From: CAYZQH01 sp050300015
GTDB lineage: Bacteria > Pseudomonadota > Gammaproteobacteria > Pseudomonadales > Cellvibrionaceae
Length of the DNA: 64,000 nucleotides
Assembly: GCA_050300015.1 (NCBI GenBank)
Contig: JBNKWZ010000013.1
Coordinates: 31,599-95,598 of the forward strand
Direction: 5' to 3'
Shown: one piece after another, positions 17,512 through 25,853 of the stretch
Layout of the letters: every line of letters begins with the position of its first letter
Numbering within the stretch: position 1 is the first letter of the stretch
Notes under the pieces: model-generated
Seen by the model: only the letters and a program-made list of their open reading frames with translations
What the model was told of the DNA's origin: nothing
Databases searched by the model: none
Program-made: the position numbers and the translations under genes

Positions 17512-20500
17512 TTATTCGCCTAACAGTCTTTTTAGAGTAGGCTCCATAGCCTTCGCCCAAAGTTTGTAGCTTTCGGCATTTGGATGTAAAAAATCAGGCA
17601 TCACCTCACGGGACAAAACACCTTTATCATCCAAAAATACTTGATTGATATTCAGAACTTCCACATTGTGGCGGCTGTTAAATTGTTGAAGTTGAGCGTT
17701 CACCTTACGGTTAATTTCACGCATGGGCGCATCGGGGTTCGCGTCTCTCGGAAAAATATTCAACAGCAGTATTTTGGTATCCGGCAAGCGTTCGGTCATC
17801 TCATCGAGTATGGCGCGGATGCCTTTGACGGTTTGCGCAGGCGCTTCCAATCGATGCCCGGTATTGTTGGTGCCAATCATGAGCACCGCCACTTTTGGTT
17901 GAATGCCATCAAGCTCACCATTTTCAATGCGCCACAAAACATGTTCGGTGCGATCACCCCCAAACCCCATGTTCACCGCATTACGGTTCGCATAGTACTC
18001 TGCCCATACGTCTTTTCCTGCGTTTTCCCAACCTTCCGTGATGGAGTCTCCGACCATAATCAAATCCACCGGCCCTTCACTATTGCGCGCCAAAATGGCT
18101 TCGTGTCGCGGCATCCACCAGGACTTGGCCCAGTAGACTTCGTGAGGTTCTGGGGTGGTACTGATAGATTCATAGTCACGGCAACGAATATTGGCCGATC
18201 CTTCCTCTAAAAACTGGATGTTGGCCAATTCAATTTCCCCTGTGCCACCCGTATTGATGGCAAAAGGTTGGGTGACCGTGCTGAAGTCATCCTCATTACG
18301 TTTAAAACACGCCAAGGGAATGCGCACAGTTTGCCAACCTTGACCCAGGTGGGTTTTGGCAAAATCGTCCAGCGATACCTTACGCGGGCAGTCGGGCCCA
18401 CAAGCCATCGCCACATTGAGTAATGTTTCGTTGAATTGATTGATTTTAATATCAAAAGACAACAACCCTTTACTAACAAAACGATTTAAATCCAAGGATT
18501 CTCCATCTTGAAACGTAATGCCCGCATCCCAGGTATCCTTCCATGTTAGCCGCAAGGCGTCTTCTTGCACGTCCTTATCCGCAGTGGTTAGCGTCACATT
18601 CCCCGAAGACAATTTAGCAAAGCTACCACTTAGCGCTTGATTTTGAGAGTATTCGCGCGCGTAAGCGATCCAAGGCTGCATTGGGCGGCCCATATAAAAC
18701 CCAATATCACCTTCGCCATCAAGGGTAATACCCGGTACGTCCTCTTCAAGAGTGGCGAGGGTTTTGGGCTTGGTGTAACTCAGGCCATAGCCTAAAGGAA
18801 ATTGGGCCTGTGCGGCAGCATCTTTGCCATTAAGGTTTGTTTGCAAAGGTGTGGCAGGCCAAGAGAATGACAAAAGCCCCTTGAAGTCGTAACGTGGGTT
18901 GCCCTTAGCATCCCCCACAATGACGTCGGCAAGGCCGGCCCCTTCAGAACCGGGCAACCAAGCAGCCACAAAAGCATCCGACGCATTGATTTCAGGGTTC
19001 ACCCACAGGGGTCTCCCTGATAAAAACACCGACACCACAGGGATACCTTGAGCTTGCAATCGCTTTAACAAAGCCAGCGCTTTTTTATTGCCGGGCTGGA
19101 ACTCTAAGGTATCGCGATCCCCCTGCCCTTCGGCATAGGGTTGCTCGCCAAACACCACAATGGCCACATCTGGCTTCTGTTTAAAACTGCCATCTTCCGA
19201 CAATAGCGCTTGTCCACCCATCGAATGGATGGCGGTTTTCAAGCCGGCGTATATCGACGTGGCGCCAGGAAAGTCCTCGTTGGTGGTGCCCGTGCCTTGC
19301 CAAGTAATGCTCCATCCACCCGACTGCATGCCAATATTGTTCGCACCAGGGCCTGCCACCAAAACGGTTTGGTTCGCGGCAAGGGGTAATAGACCACCGT
19401 TATTTTTAAGCAACACTAAGCTTTCGCGCGCGGCTTGACGGGCGATGGCGCGATGCTCGGGGCTACCCAAGGTGGACGCTGATTTAGGAATTCGATCAGA
19501 GGGCTTGCCGTTGAACAGACCCGCGCGAATTTTGACTCTCAAAATACGCCTAACCGCATCGTCCAAGCGCGCCATTGAAATTTCGCCATTGTTAACCGCG
19601 GCAAGGCGATTGTCGTACATGGCGCGCCAATCATAAGGCACCATCATCAAATCCACACCAGCGTTAATGGCTTGCGGGCAAGACTCATTGGTACAGCCCG
19701 GAACTTGACCGTGACCATTCCAATCGCCTACTACAAAGCCGTCAAAGCCCATGCGTTCCTTCAATGCTTGCGTCAGTAAATACTGATTGCCGTGCATTTT
19801 TTTACCGTTCCAGGAAGAGAAGCTAGACATCACCGTTTGCACGCCAGCCTGTAAGGCGGGTGGGTAGCCTGCATTGTGAATATTCACCAGGGCTTCCTCT
19901 GAAATTCGGGTATCGCCCTGATCATCACCGCCAAAGGTGCCGCCATCGCCCAAAAAGTGCTTGGCACACGCCACTACATGCTCGCCAGTTAGAAAGTCAC
20001 TATCTTGCTGAACGCCTTGCAAACCCTCCACCATCGCCTTCGAAAAAGTGGCCACTATGGCTGGATCTTCGGAGTAGCTTTCGTAGGTACGCCCCCACAA
20101 ATCGTTTTGGGCCACCGCAATCGTGGGTGCAAACACCCAATCAATACCCGTGGCACGTACTTCTTTGGCGGTGGCTTCACCAATTTTTTTAATCAGTGCT
20201 GGATTGCGCGTTGCCCCTAAACCCATATTGTGAGGAAATATGGTGGCCCCGGTCACATTGTTATGACCATGCACAGCGTCACTGCCCCAAATCACGGGGA
20301 TGGTTTGAAAGCCGTCGCTGGCGTCCATACTCTCCTCGTAGAGACTGTCGGCCAAACGTATCCACTCTGAGGCCGGTGCACGCGACTTGCGGTAAGGCAT
20401 AGAGCCACCGCCATTTAACACCGAGCCCAAATGGTATTTTTTCACATCACCCGGCTGTATGGTTTGAATTTCCGCCTGCAGAGTCTGGCCGACTTTTTCT

Positions 20501-20691
20501 TCTAGCGTCATCTTGGCGAGCAGAGCACCTACCTCGGCTTCCAGGTCGGCATCCACGCCCAACGGACTGGTCATGGCCGGCCAGCGTTCGAGGTTTTGAC
20601 TGGTGTCGACCGTGTCACTGCTTGGTGTGTTTACGTGCTGACAAGCCGACACGGCTAAGCTTGTCAAAATCATTGCGCTCAATTTTTTCAT
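17512..20691 (-). CDS. GH3 beta-glucosidase fused to an SGNH/GDSL esterase (lipoprotein)
   Basis: A 1059-residue exported bifunctional enzyme. The signal peptide ends in lipobox LAVSAC (C17). The GH3 part spans about 45-640, with the nucleophile D323 in VVGDWNGHG, substrate motifs KHFLGDGG and a likely acid/base Glu in the FGEQPYAEGQGD segment (515-525). A beta-sandwich of the type found C-terminal to ExoP-like GH3 enzymes follows (about 655-835). The last ~200 residues are an SGNH hydrolase: GDSIT with S883, MGFGGDRTE, GTNNTG (940-945) and DFLHPN with D1033 and H1036. All four blocks are intact. The GH3 part likely removes terminal beta-glucose from oligosaccharides; the esterase part may remove acetyl groups. 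It is the last gene of the glycosidase run. Confidence 0.93.
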   Translation of the reverse strand: MKKLSAMILTSLAVSACQHVNTPSSDTVDTSQNLERWPAMTSPLGVDADLEAEVGALLAKMTLEEKVGQTLQAEIQTIQPGDVKKYHLGSVLNGGGSMPYRKSRAPASEWIRLADSLYEESMDASDGFQTIPVIWGSDAVHGHNNVTGATIFPHNMGLGATRNPALIKKIGEATAKEVRATGIDWVFAPTIAVAQNDLWGRTYESYSEDPAIVATFSKAMVEGLQGVQQDSDFLTGEHVVACAKHFLGDGGTFGGDDQGDTRISEEALVNIHNAGYPPALQAGVQTVMSSFSSWNGKKMHGNQYLLTQALKERMGFDGFVVGDWNGHGQVPGCTNESCPQAINAGVDLMMVPYDWRAMYDNRLAAVNNGEISMARLDDAVRRILRVKIRAGLFNGKPSDRIPKSASTLGSPEHRAIARQAARESLVLLKNNGGLLPLAANQTVLVAGPGANNIGMQSGGWSITWQGTGTTNEDFPGATSIYAGLKTAIHSMGGQALLSEDGSFKQKPDVAIVVFGEQPYAEGQGDRDTLEFQPGNKKALALLKRLQAQGIPVVSVFLSGRPLWVNPEINASDAFVAAWLPGSEGAGLADVIVGDAKGNPRYDFKGLLSFSWPATPLQTNLNGKDAAAQAQFPLGYGLSYTKPKTLATLEEDVPGITLDGEGDIGFYMGRPMQPWIAYAREYSQNQALSGSFAKLSSGNVTLTTADKDVQEDALRLTWKDTWDAGITFQDGESLDLNRFVSKGLLSFDIKINQFNETLLNVAMACGPDCPRKVSLDDFAKTHLGQGWQTVRIPLACFKRNEDDFSTVTQPFAINTGGTGEIELANIQFLEEGSANIRCRDYESISTTPEPHEVYWAKSWWMPRHEAILARNSEGPVDLIMVGDSITEGWENAGKDVWAEYYANRNAVNMGFGGDRTEHVLWRIENGELDGIQPKVAVLMIGTNNTGHRLEAPAQTVKGIRAILDEMTERLPDTKILLLNIFPRDANPDAPMREINRKVNAQLQQFNSRHNVEVLNINQVFLDDKGVLSREVMPDFLHPNAESYKLWAKAMEPTLKRLLGE

Positions 20692-20712
20692 CTTTTTGTC
20701 CTGTCTGTAACA

Positions 20713-20738
20713 AAGGCCCTCAGCAAGCTGAGAGCCTT
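20713..20738 (-). terminator. Hairpin between the GH31 and GH3 genes
   Basis: AAGGCCCTCAGC (20713-20724) and GCTGAGAGCCTT (20727-20738) pair with one mismatch. No clear T-run follows on the minus strand, so it may act as a processing or attenuation hairpin rather than a full terminator. Confidence 0.45.
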
Positions 20739-20827
20739 AGGTCGGTCACGATGGGTAGCACTTATTCAACGCCTTTTTTGTTTAGATGGGATAAAGCGCA
20801 TCACAACATTAAAGGCCGCAAGTGAAC

Positions 20828-23761
20828 TTACATTTTGACGGTTAGCGCCTTGCCGGTGTAGGTCACGGTGGCATCAGGCTTAGCAGAAAAATCCGTTGGA
20901 TTATCGCCTTCTTTTGCTATCCATCGAACATGGAACGTTCGCACCGCAGGCATACCTTTATAGGCACCCTGACGATCACCAATGGTCAAAGTCCCCTTTT
21001 TGTGATTATACGTAAAGGGGATTCGGCTCCATTCGCCGTGTTCATAGTTATAGGTCTTACCATCGTCTTCGTAAAGCTCATAACTGCCGTCTTCACCCAC
21101 AAACACATTCAAAGTAATGGGCGCGTTGGGCTTATCATACACATGTTGAAGGGCAACCCCAGTGGGCACGATGGAGCCGGATTTTACAAATACCGGTATC
21201 CGAGAGTACGGCGCATCGGCGTGAAGGGTTTTACCTCCACTAAACCGCTTTCCGGAATATAGGTCAAACCAATCACTCCCCGCCGGCAAGTACAACTCGC
21301 GGCTACGCGCTTTGAATTCGGATACTGGATTAACCAGTAAAGCCGGACCAAACATGTATTGGTCTGCGATATCGGCGACTTTGGGGTCGTCGGCAAAATC
21401 CATGACCAGGCCACGCATTAGGGTATCGTCTTTGTGGTACATATCGCCCGCTTCAGTATAGATGTAGGGCATTAAACGGTAGCGTAATTCGGTATACCAC
21501 ACCAACGACTCATAGGTCGGTGTGCCTTCATCCGCAATGTTAAAGATCTCACGGTAAGGGTTTTGCCCATGGGCGCGATACAGAGGCGCGAAAGCACCGA
21601 ATTGATACCAGCGGGTATTCAGCTCTTGCCATTCATCCACCTGCTTGGGATCCATGTCGCCAACGGGTCCCACTTCTTTTTTGTCACCGTGACGATATCG
21701 ATCTTCTGGTGTGAAGCCGCCAATATCGAACGTCCAGTTGGGCATACCGGATATACCAATACCAATACCTGCAGCTATCTGCTCTTTCAAATTGGACCAA
21801 CGTGAAACAATATCACCACTCCAAACGGCCGATGCTGTGCGCTGAATACCACCAAAGCCCGAGCGGGTCAAAATAAATACGCGCTGGTCTGGGTCCGCCT
21901 CGCGGTCGCCTTGATAGACAGACTCGGCATGAGGTAGCGCATAGGCATTAAAGTATTCTGCTCCGGTGCCCAGATGATTTGGCGTCATTAGATCTTTACG
22001 GTGAGTAAAGCTCAAGTTCGAATGAATGTCGGGCTCTACCGCATCCAACCACCAGGCATCAAACCCAAGAACATTGATCTTTTCGTGGAGCTGCCGCCAA
22101 AAAATATCGCGAGCCTCCGGCGCAAAGGCATCGTAAAACGTGTTCAAATAGCCCTCGCCAATCCAATCCAGGTTTTTTTGTTCAATGTTTTTATTAAACA
22201 TATACCCTTTCGCATTCAACTCTTTGTAATGCTCCGTGGTGGGGTAAAACTTGGGCCAAACAGAAATCATGATTTGCGCATTGAGATCATGCACAGCATC
22301 CACTAAGCCTTTAGGATCAGGGAAAAATTCTGAGTCAAAATCATGACTGCCCCACGCGTCAGCAGGCCAATAGGACCAATCCAACACAATATTGTCGATG
22401 GGGATTTTACGCTCGCGGTATTCTTTTAAATTTTCAATAATTTCATCTTGGGTTTTATAACGCTCTCGGCTTTGCCAAAACCCATAGGCCCACTTGGGTA
22501 ACAACACCGCTTTACCCGTCAGTGTACGATAGCCCGACACCAAATCATCTTTGTTATCACCCAACACCACGTAGTAATCAATGGCTTTGGCCGTATCGCT
22601 GCTCAAGGCCATCAACTGTTCATCGGTTGGTGACTGAGGTGCATTTTGTAATAACCTCAGGAAGCCACCGCCTGGCTGCCAGTCCACGGCAATTTTTTTA
22701 GTTTCACCGGCTTTCAAAGCGAAGCTGACATTGTGGTACCAAGGGTTCCAATTCATGCGCCAACGATCAAGTTTAAGCGCACCGTCCAAGTACAATTTGG
22801 CGTAGCCACTGGAATACATCTTGAGGGTATGCTCGCCTGAGGCTTTGGCTTTTAATGAGCCCTCGAGTGTGATGCGTAAATTTTTTGCATCTTGGGCTTC
22901 AGGTGGCAAAGGAAATTCACGTTCAGTACCTTGGCCATAAAACTGATAGTTGGTGTCGGCTTCTTGCCGAGACAGCAACAGTTGGTCACCATCGTAATAG
23001 TTAACAGTTAACCCACCGGCTTTGCCTTGAGTATCAATCATCTCAAAAGCATCGGCCAGGGGTGCTGCCGGTCGTGGGTCACCAAAACGACTCACGGCGG
23101 CATTATTCCATAGGATGCCGTAGTTTTTACTGGAGACTAGGTAAGGGATGGTAATTTCCATATTGTATGTGGTCATCTCCACATCCATACCCTTGTAATT
23201 CACTTCACCGTTTTGCTGCTGACCCAAGCCGTAAAAACTCTCGTTTTTATCGCTGACAAATTTTTGTGTCACAGAGTAGGAGTCGCTGTCAGGCTGGCCA
23301 GGTTCATCAATCACCTTACCAAAGCTGCCCCGCGTGGCTTCACTTAAAATACGTTCACCTTGGGCATTGAAAAAACTCACAAGCCCTGTGGTTTTAGACA
23401 CTTTGGCACTTAAAGCCAAGGTTTTTAAGGTAATGACATCTGCTGATTCGGTGACATCAAAAGGCACGCCCATGGGTTCAGCTGTGACCATCAAGTAATC
23501 AGGTAGATTATTAAACGTGGTTTGAGGGGTTGCTGTCACACGTACAATATCCTCTGCAATCACTTGCAACCGTACTCGCTTGACAGGGCTTGCGCTAAGG
23601 CTAACCACGATGCCATCGTCCTGCTGAACATACGTCGCCTGCGACTTTTCCAGCATCGTACTGGTGGAGGCTTTATTTTGCGAATGCCCACATCCTGGCA
23701 AGGCCACCGCCACTGCCAACGACGCGGCAGCGAATGCCATTAGGTTTGCTCTTTTCTTCAT
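20828..23761 (-). CDS. GH31 alpha-xylosidase with PA14 insert (lipoprotein)
   Basis: A 977-residue exported GH31 enzyme that resembles the xyloglucan alpha-xylosidase Xyl31A of Cellvibrio japonicus. Lipobox LPGC (C24), an N-terminal beta-sandwich, a PA14-like insert (about 245-365, YYDGDQ to DWQPGG), then the catalytic barrel with nucleophile D573 in WWLDAVEPD and acid/base D650 in WSGD. The PA14 insert is the feature that favours long xyloglucan oligosaccharides in the Cellvibrio enzyme. The start at 23761 is chosen because it gives a clean lipoprotein signal; the frame is open to 23845. It lies 23 bp after the GH35 stop, so the two are one operon. It should remove the non-reducing-end xylose exposed after GH35 and GH95 action. 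Confidence 0.94.
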   Translation of the reverse strand: MKKRANLMAFAAASLAVAVALPGCGHSQNKASTSTMLEKSQATYVQQDDGIVVSLSASPVKRVRLQVIAEDIVRVTATPQTTFNNLPDYLMVTAEPMGVPFDVTESADVITLKTLALSAKVSKTTGLVSFFNAQGERILSEATRGSFGKVIDEPGQPDSDSYSVTQKFVSDKNESFYGLGQQQNGEVNYKGMDVEMTTYNMEITIPYLVSSKNYGILWNNAAVSRFGDPRPAAPLADAFEMIDTQGKAGGLTVNYYDGDQLLLSRQEADTNYQFYGQGTEREFPLPPEAQDAKNLRITLEGSLKAKASGEHTLKMYSSGYAKLYLDGALKLDRWRMNWNPWYHNVSFALKAGETKKIAVDWQPGGGFLRLLQNAPQSPTDEQLMALSSDTAKAIDYYVVLGDNKDDLVSGYRTLTGKAVLLPKWAYGFWQSRERYKTQDEIIENLKEYRERKIPIDNIVLDWSYWPADAWGSHDFDSEFFPDPKGLVDAVHDLNAQIMISVWPKFYPTTEHYKELNAKGYMFNKNIEQKNLDWIGEGYLNTFYDAFAPEARDIFWRQLHEKINVLGFDAWWLDAVEPDIHSNLSFTHRKDLMTPNHLGTGAEYFNAYALPHAESVYQGDREADPDQRVFILTRSGFGGIQRTASAVWSGDIVSRWSNLKEQIAAGIGIGISGMPNWTFDIGGFTPEDRYRHGDKKEVGPVGDMDPKQVDEWQELNTRWYQFGAFAPLYRAHGQNPYREIFNIADEGTPTYESLVWYTELRYRLMPYIYTEAGDMYHKDDTLMRGLVMDFADDPKVADIADQYMFGPALLVNPVSEFKARSRELYLPAGSDWFDLYSGKRFSGGKTLHADAPYSRIPVFVKSGSIVPTGVALQHVYDKPNAPITLNVFVGEDGSYELYEDDGKTYNYEHGEWSRIPFTYNHKKGTLTIGDRQGAYKGMPAVRTFHVRWIAKEGDNPTDFSAKPDATVTYTGKALTVKM

Positions 23762-23784
23762 TTGTTCACCATCTTTTTTTAAAT

Positions 23785-25461
23785 TTAATAGGTTGATAGT
23801 CGTACTTTTAGCACGTGTGGAACAGAGGTGAAATTTAAACCCCAATCGGATTGATCACCATTCCATACACGCTCAAATATCCATTTGCCAGCTTTATTAA
23901 AATGCCCTTCTTCGGCCCTTACAATCATCGTGCGCTTACCTTTTAACTCTGCGGAACCCCGAAATTCCACGCGCGCGCGATGACCTGTCACCAAATATTC
24001 GTTGTCTCCCAACTGTGCGATCAACACCCCTCCTGAAGCGGGCGTGTTGCCTGTGGGCGGATCTATCCAAAACATATTGCGTCCATAGGTCACCTCGACA
24101 TCCCAAAGGCCTAAATCCAGGTGTTGTGTATAGTGTTGGCCCAGAGCCTCTTTGCCCACTTCTTGGTTGCCTTTGGAGGCTTTGGCATTCCAGATCGAGC
24201 GTTGCTTTTGATTGGGAACATCGGGCTCACTCACGCCCCACACCTTGCTGTTAAAACTCAAGTCGGCCCAAACTTCTGCCATAGGGGAAACCAAACGGTA
24301 GGCCTCCGCAAACGCCTCAATAATGTCATCATCCACCACTTTGGCACCCAGAGGGTAATTCGCATAATCCGTGTAATCCATTCCAAAGGGCGCAAAGCCA
24401 ATGCCTTGATGGCCTAGCATTGAATAGAAATACCGCGCAAAAGGTTGGTCGTTGCCAATTTCAGAAACAAATAAAGGGTTATCCGACCGCGAATACAATT
24501 CCAACACCTTGTGGACGGTTTTGTGATCACGAAAGTAAATATCGGGAGTAATCAAATCAATAGTGGGCGCCGCGGATTTCCATAGTCCGAGCACATTATC
24601 GGTGGGTCCACCACTGGAATACTGACCAGCCTTACCGGGGTTAAAGGGGTTGCGCAAAGCCACATTCACGCTCATAGGTAGAGGCAGTATGGCCTTACCC
24701 GCCAACGCAATTTCATTCACATACGTGGCAATGTGATAAGCGTGAAAAAACTCATCGGCGTCTTTACCAAAAACCTCGGACCAAGTCCCTGGTGACACGC
24801 CTAGGTCGGTGATCAGTTTTGTGGGCACACGCTCTTGAAATCGCTGATTGGCGAGCTCCGAGTAGTCTCTCGCAGCGCCATAGGTGCCCACTTCGTTTTC
24901 CACTTGCACCATTATGACATTGTGTTTTTTGTCGATTTTTTTGATGCGTTGCATCAATTCGACAAACGCTTTTTTATCGGCTTCGAGGGTGGCGCGATGT
25001 AGAGGAGAAAGGGAGTTCAGCGTAGACCCATCTTGCTTTTGCACGCGGGGAAAACGCTCGTCGTTCAATTTCACCCATTCAGGAGCATAGTGGGGCGCGT
25101 TATTTTTCCAAGTGGCGAACCACAACAATATCAGTTTGACATCGCGAGCGCGGGCTTCACGAATCAGGACATCTAAAAAACTAAAATCGAACTCACCTTC
25201 TTTGGGCTCCACTTGTTCCCAAGCCACAGGAATGGCAAGTGTATTGGCCTGCGTCTGCTTCACCACGGGCCACACCTCTTTTAAAGCGGCGGGATAATTC
25301 GCTGAGTTATTGCTTTGGACACCCAGAATTAAAAAGGGCTTATCATCCACAAACAATGCGTGCTGACCTTTATCATTGGTCATCAATGTCGGCAATGCAA
25401 AACTGCAAGGCGTATAACCACAAACCAAGGCAAGCGCCAAAACTCGAAAAAACGTTTTCAT
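23785..25461 (-). CDS. GH35 beta-galactosidase, secreted
   Basis: A 558-residue exported GH35 enzyme with a C-terminal domain of the kind seen in Bgl35A of Cellvibrio japonicus. A Sec signal peptide ends near CSFA (residue 22). The GH-A barrel carries the acid/base E190 in MVQVENEVG and the nucleophile E334 in FVSEIGND. It probably removes beta-1,2-galactose from xyloglucan side chains. The start ATG at 25461 begins MKTFFRVLALALV. A 392-bp gap separates it from the GH95 gene upstream, so it may have its own promoter and form an operon with the GH31 gene, 23 bp downstream. Confidence 0.93.
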   Translation of the reverse strand: MKTFFRVLALALVCGYTPCSFALPTLMTNDKGQHALFVDDKPFLILGVQSNNSANYPAALKEVWPVVKQTQANTLAIPVAWEQVEPKEGEFDFSFLDVLIREARARDVKLILLWFATWKNNAPHYAPEWVKLNDERFPRVQKQDGSTLNSLSPLHRATLEADKKAFVELMQRIKKIDKKHNVIMVQVENEVGTYGAARDYSELANQRFQERVPTKLITDLGVSPGTWSEVFGKDADEFFHAYHIATYVNEIALAGKAILPLPMSVNVALRNPFNPGKAGQYSSGGPTDNVLGLWKSAAPTIDLITPDIYFRDHKTVHKVLELYSRSDNPLFVSEIGNDQPFARYFYSMLGHQGIGFAPFGMDYTDYANYPLGAKVVDDDIIEAFAEAYRLVSPMAEVWADLSFNSKVWGVSEPDVPNQKQRSIWNAKASKGNQEVGKEALGQHYTQHLDLGLWDVEVTYGRNMFWIDPPTGNTPASGGVLIAQLGDNEYLVTGHRARVEFRGSAELKGKRTMIVRAEEGHFNKAGKWIFERVWNGDQSDWGLNFTSVPHVLKVRLSTY

Positions 25462-25853
25462 CTTGTATTCTGTTATTGATTAACCACAGTTGTTGTTGAA
25501 AAGCCGATTCGGGTCGTCGTCTTTAAAACAACCAAACCCAATCAATCTTGAATAAGGCCTTTATATTAATATCACCATTAATCCGCCCTTGAAGGCACGT
25601 AAAAGTTCTCACTCCTGTCATTCGAGACGACGCCGGCGAATCGTGATGTGACGGGTAGGCGCGCATTGCGTTACCCAGTCGCATTTGACTCTATACTCCC
25701 AAGATCCACCCCAGGCGCCGCGGCACAACCATACCAGATTTCTACGTTAAAAAAACCATTTGCCATACAATTGCGAGTTTGCCGCAGTTTACTTTGGCGT
25801 GTGCGTGGCAGAATGGCTCCATTCCTCCCCTAAATCGCGCTTTCCCACAGGAT
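25462..25853. other. 392-bp gap between the GH95 and GH35 genes
   Basis: No gene is supported here. It is AT-rich near 25550-25590 (read on the minus strand a TATTAAT-like box lies after TTCAAG), which could be a promoter for the GH35-GH31-GH3 genes, but the match is poor. No clear terminator for the GH95 gene was seen. Confidence 0.4.
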
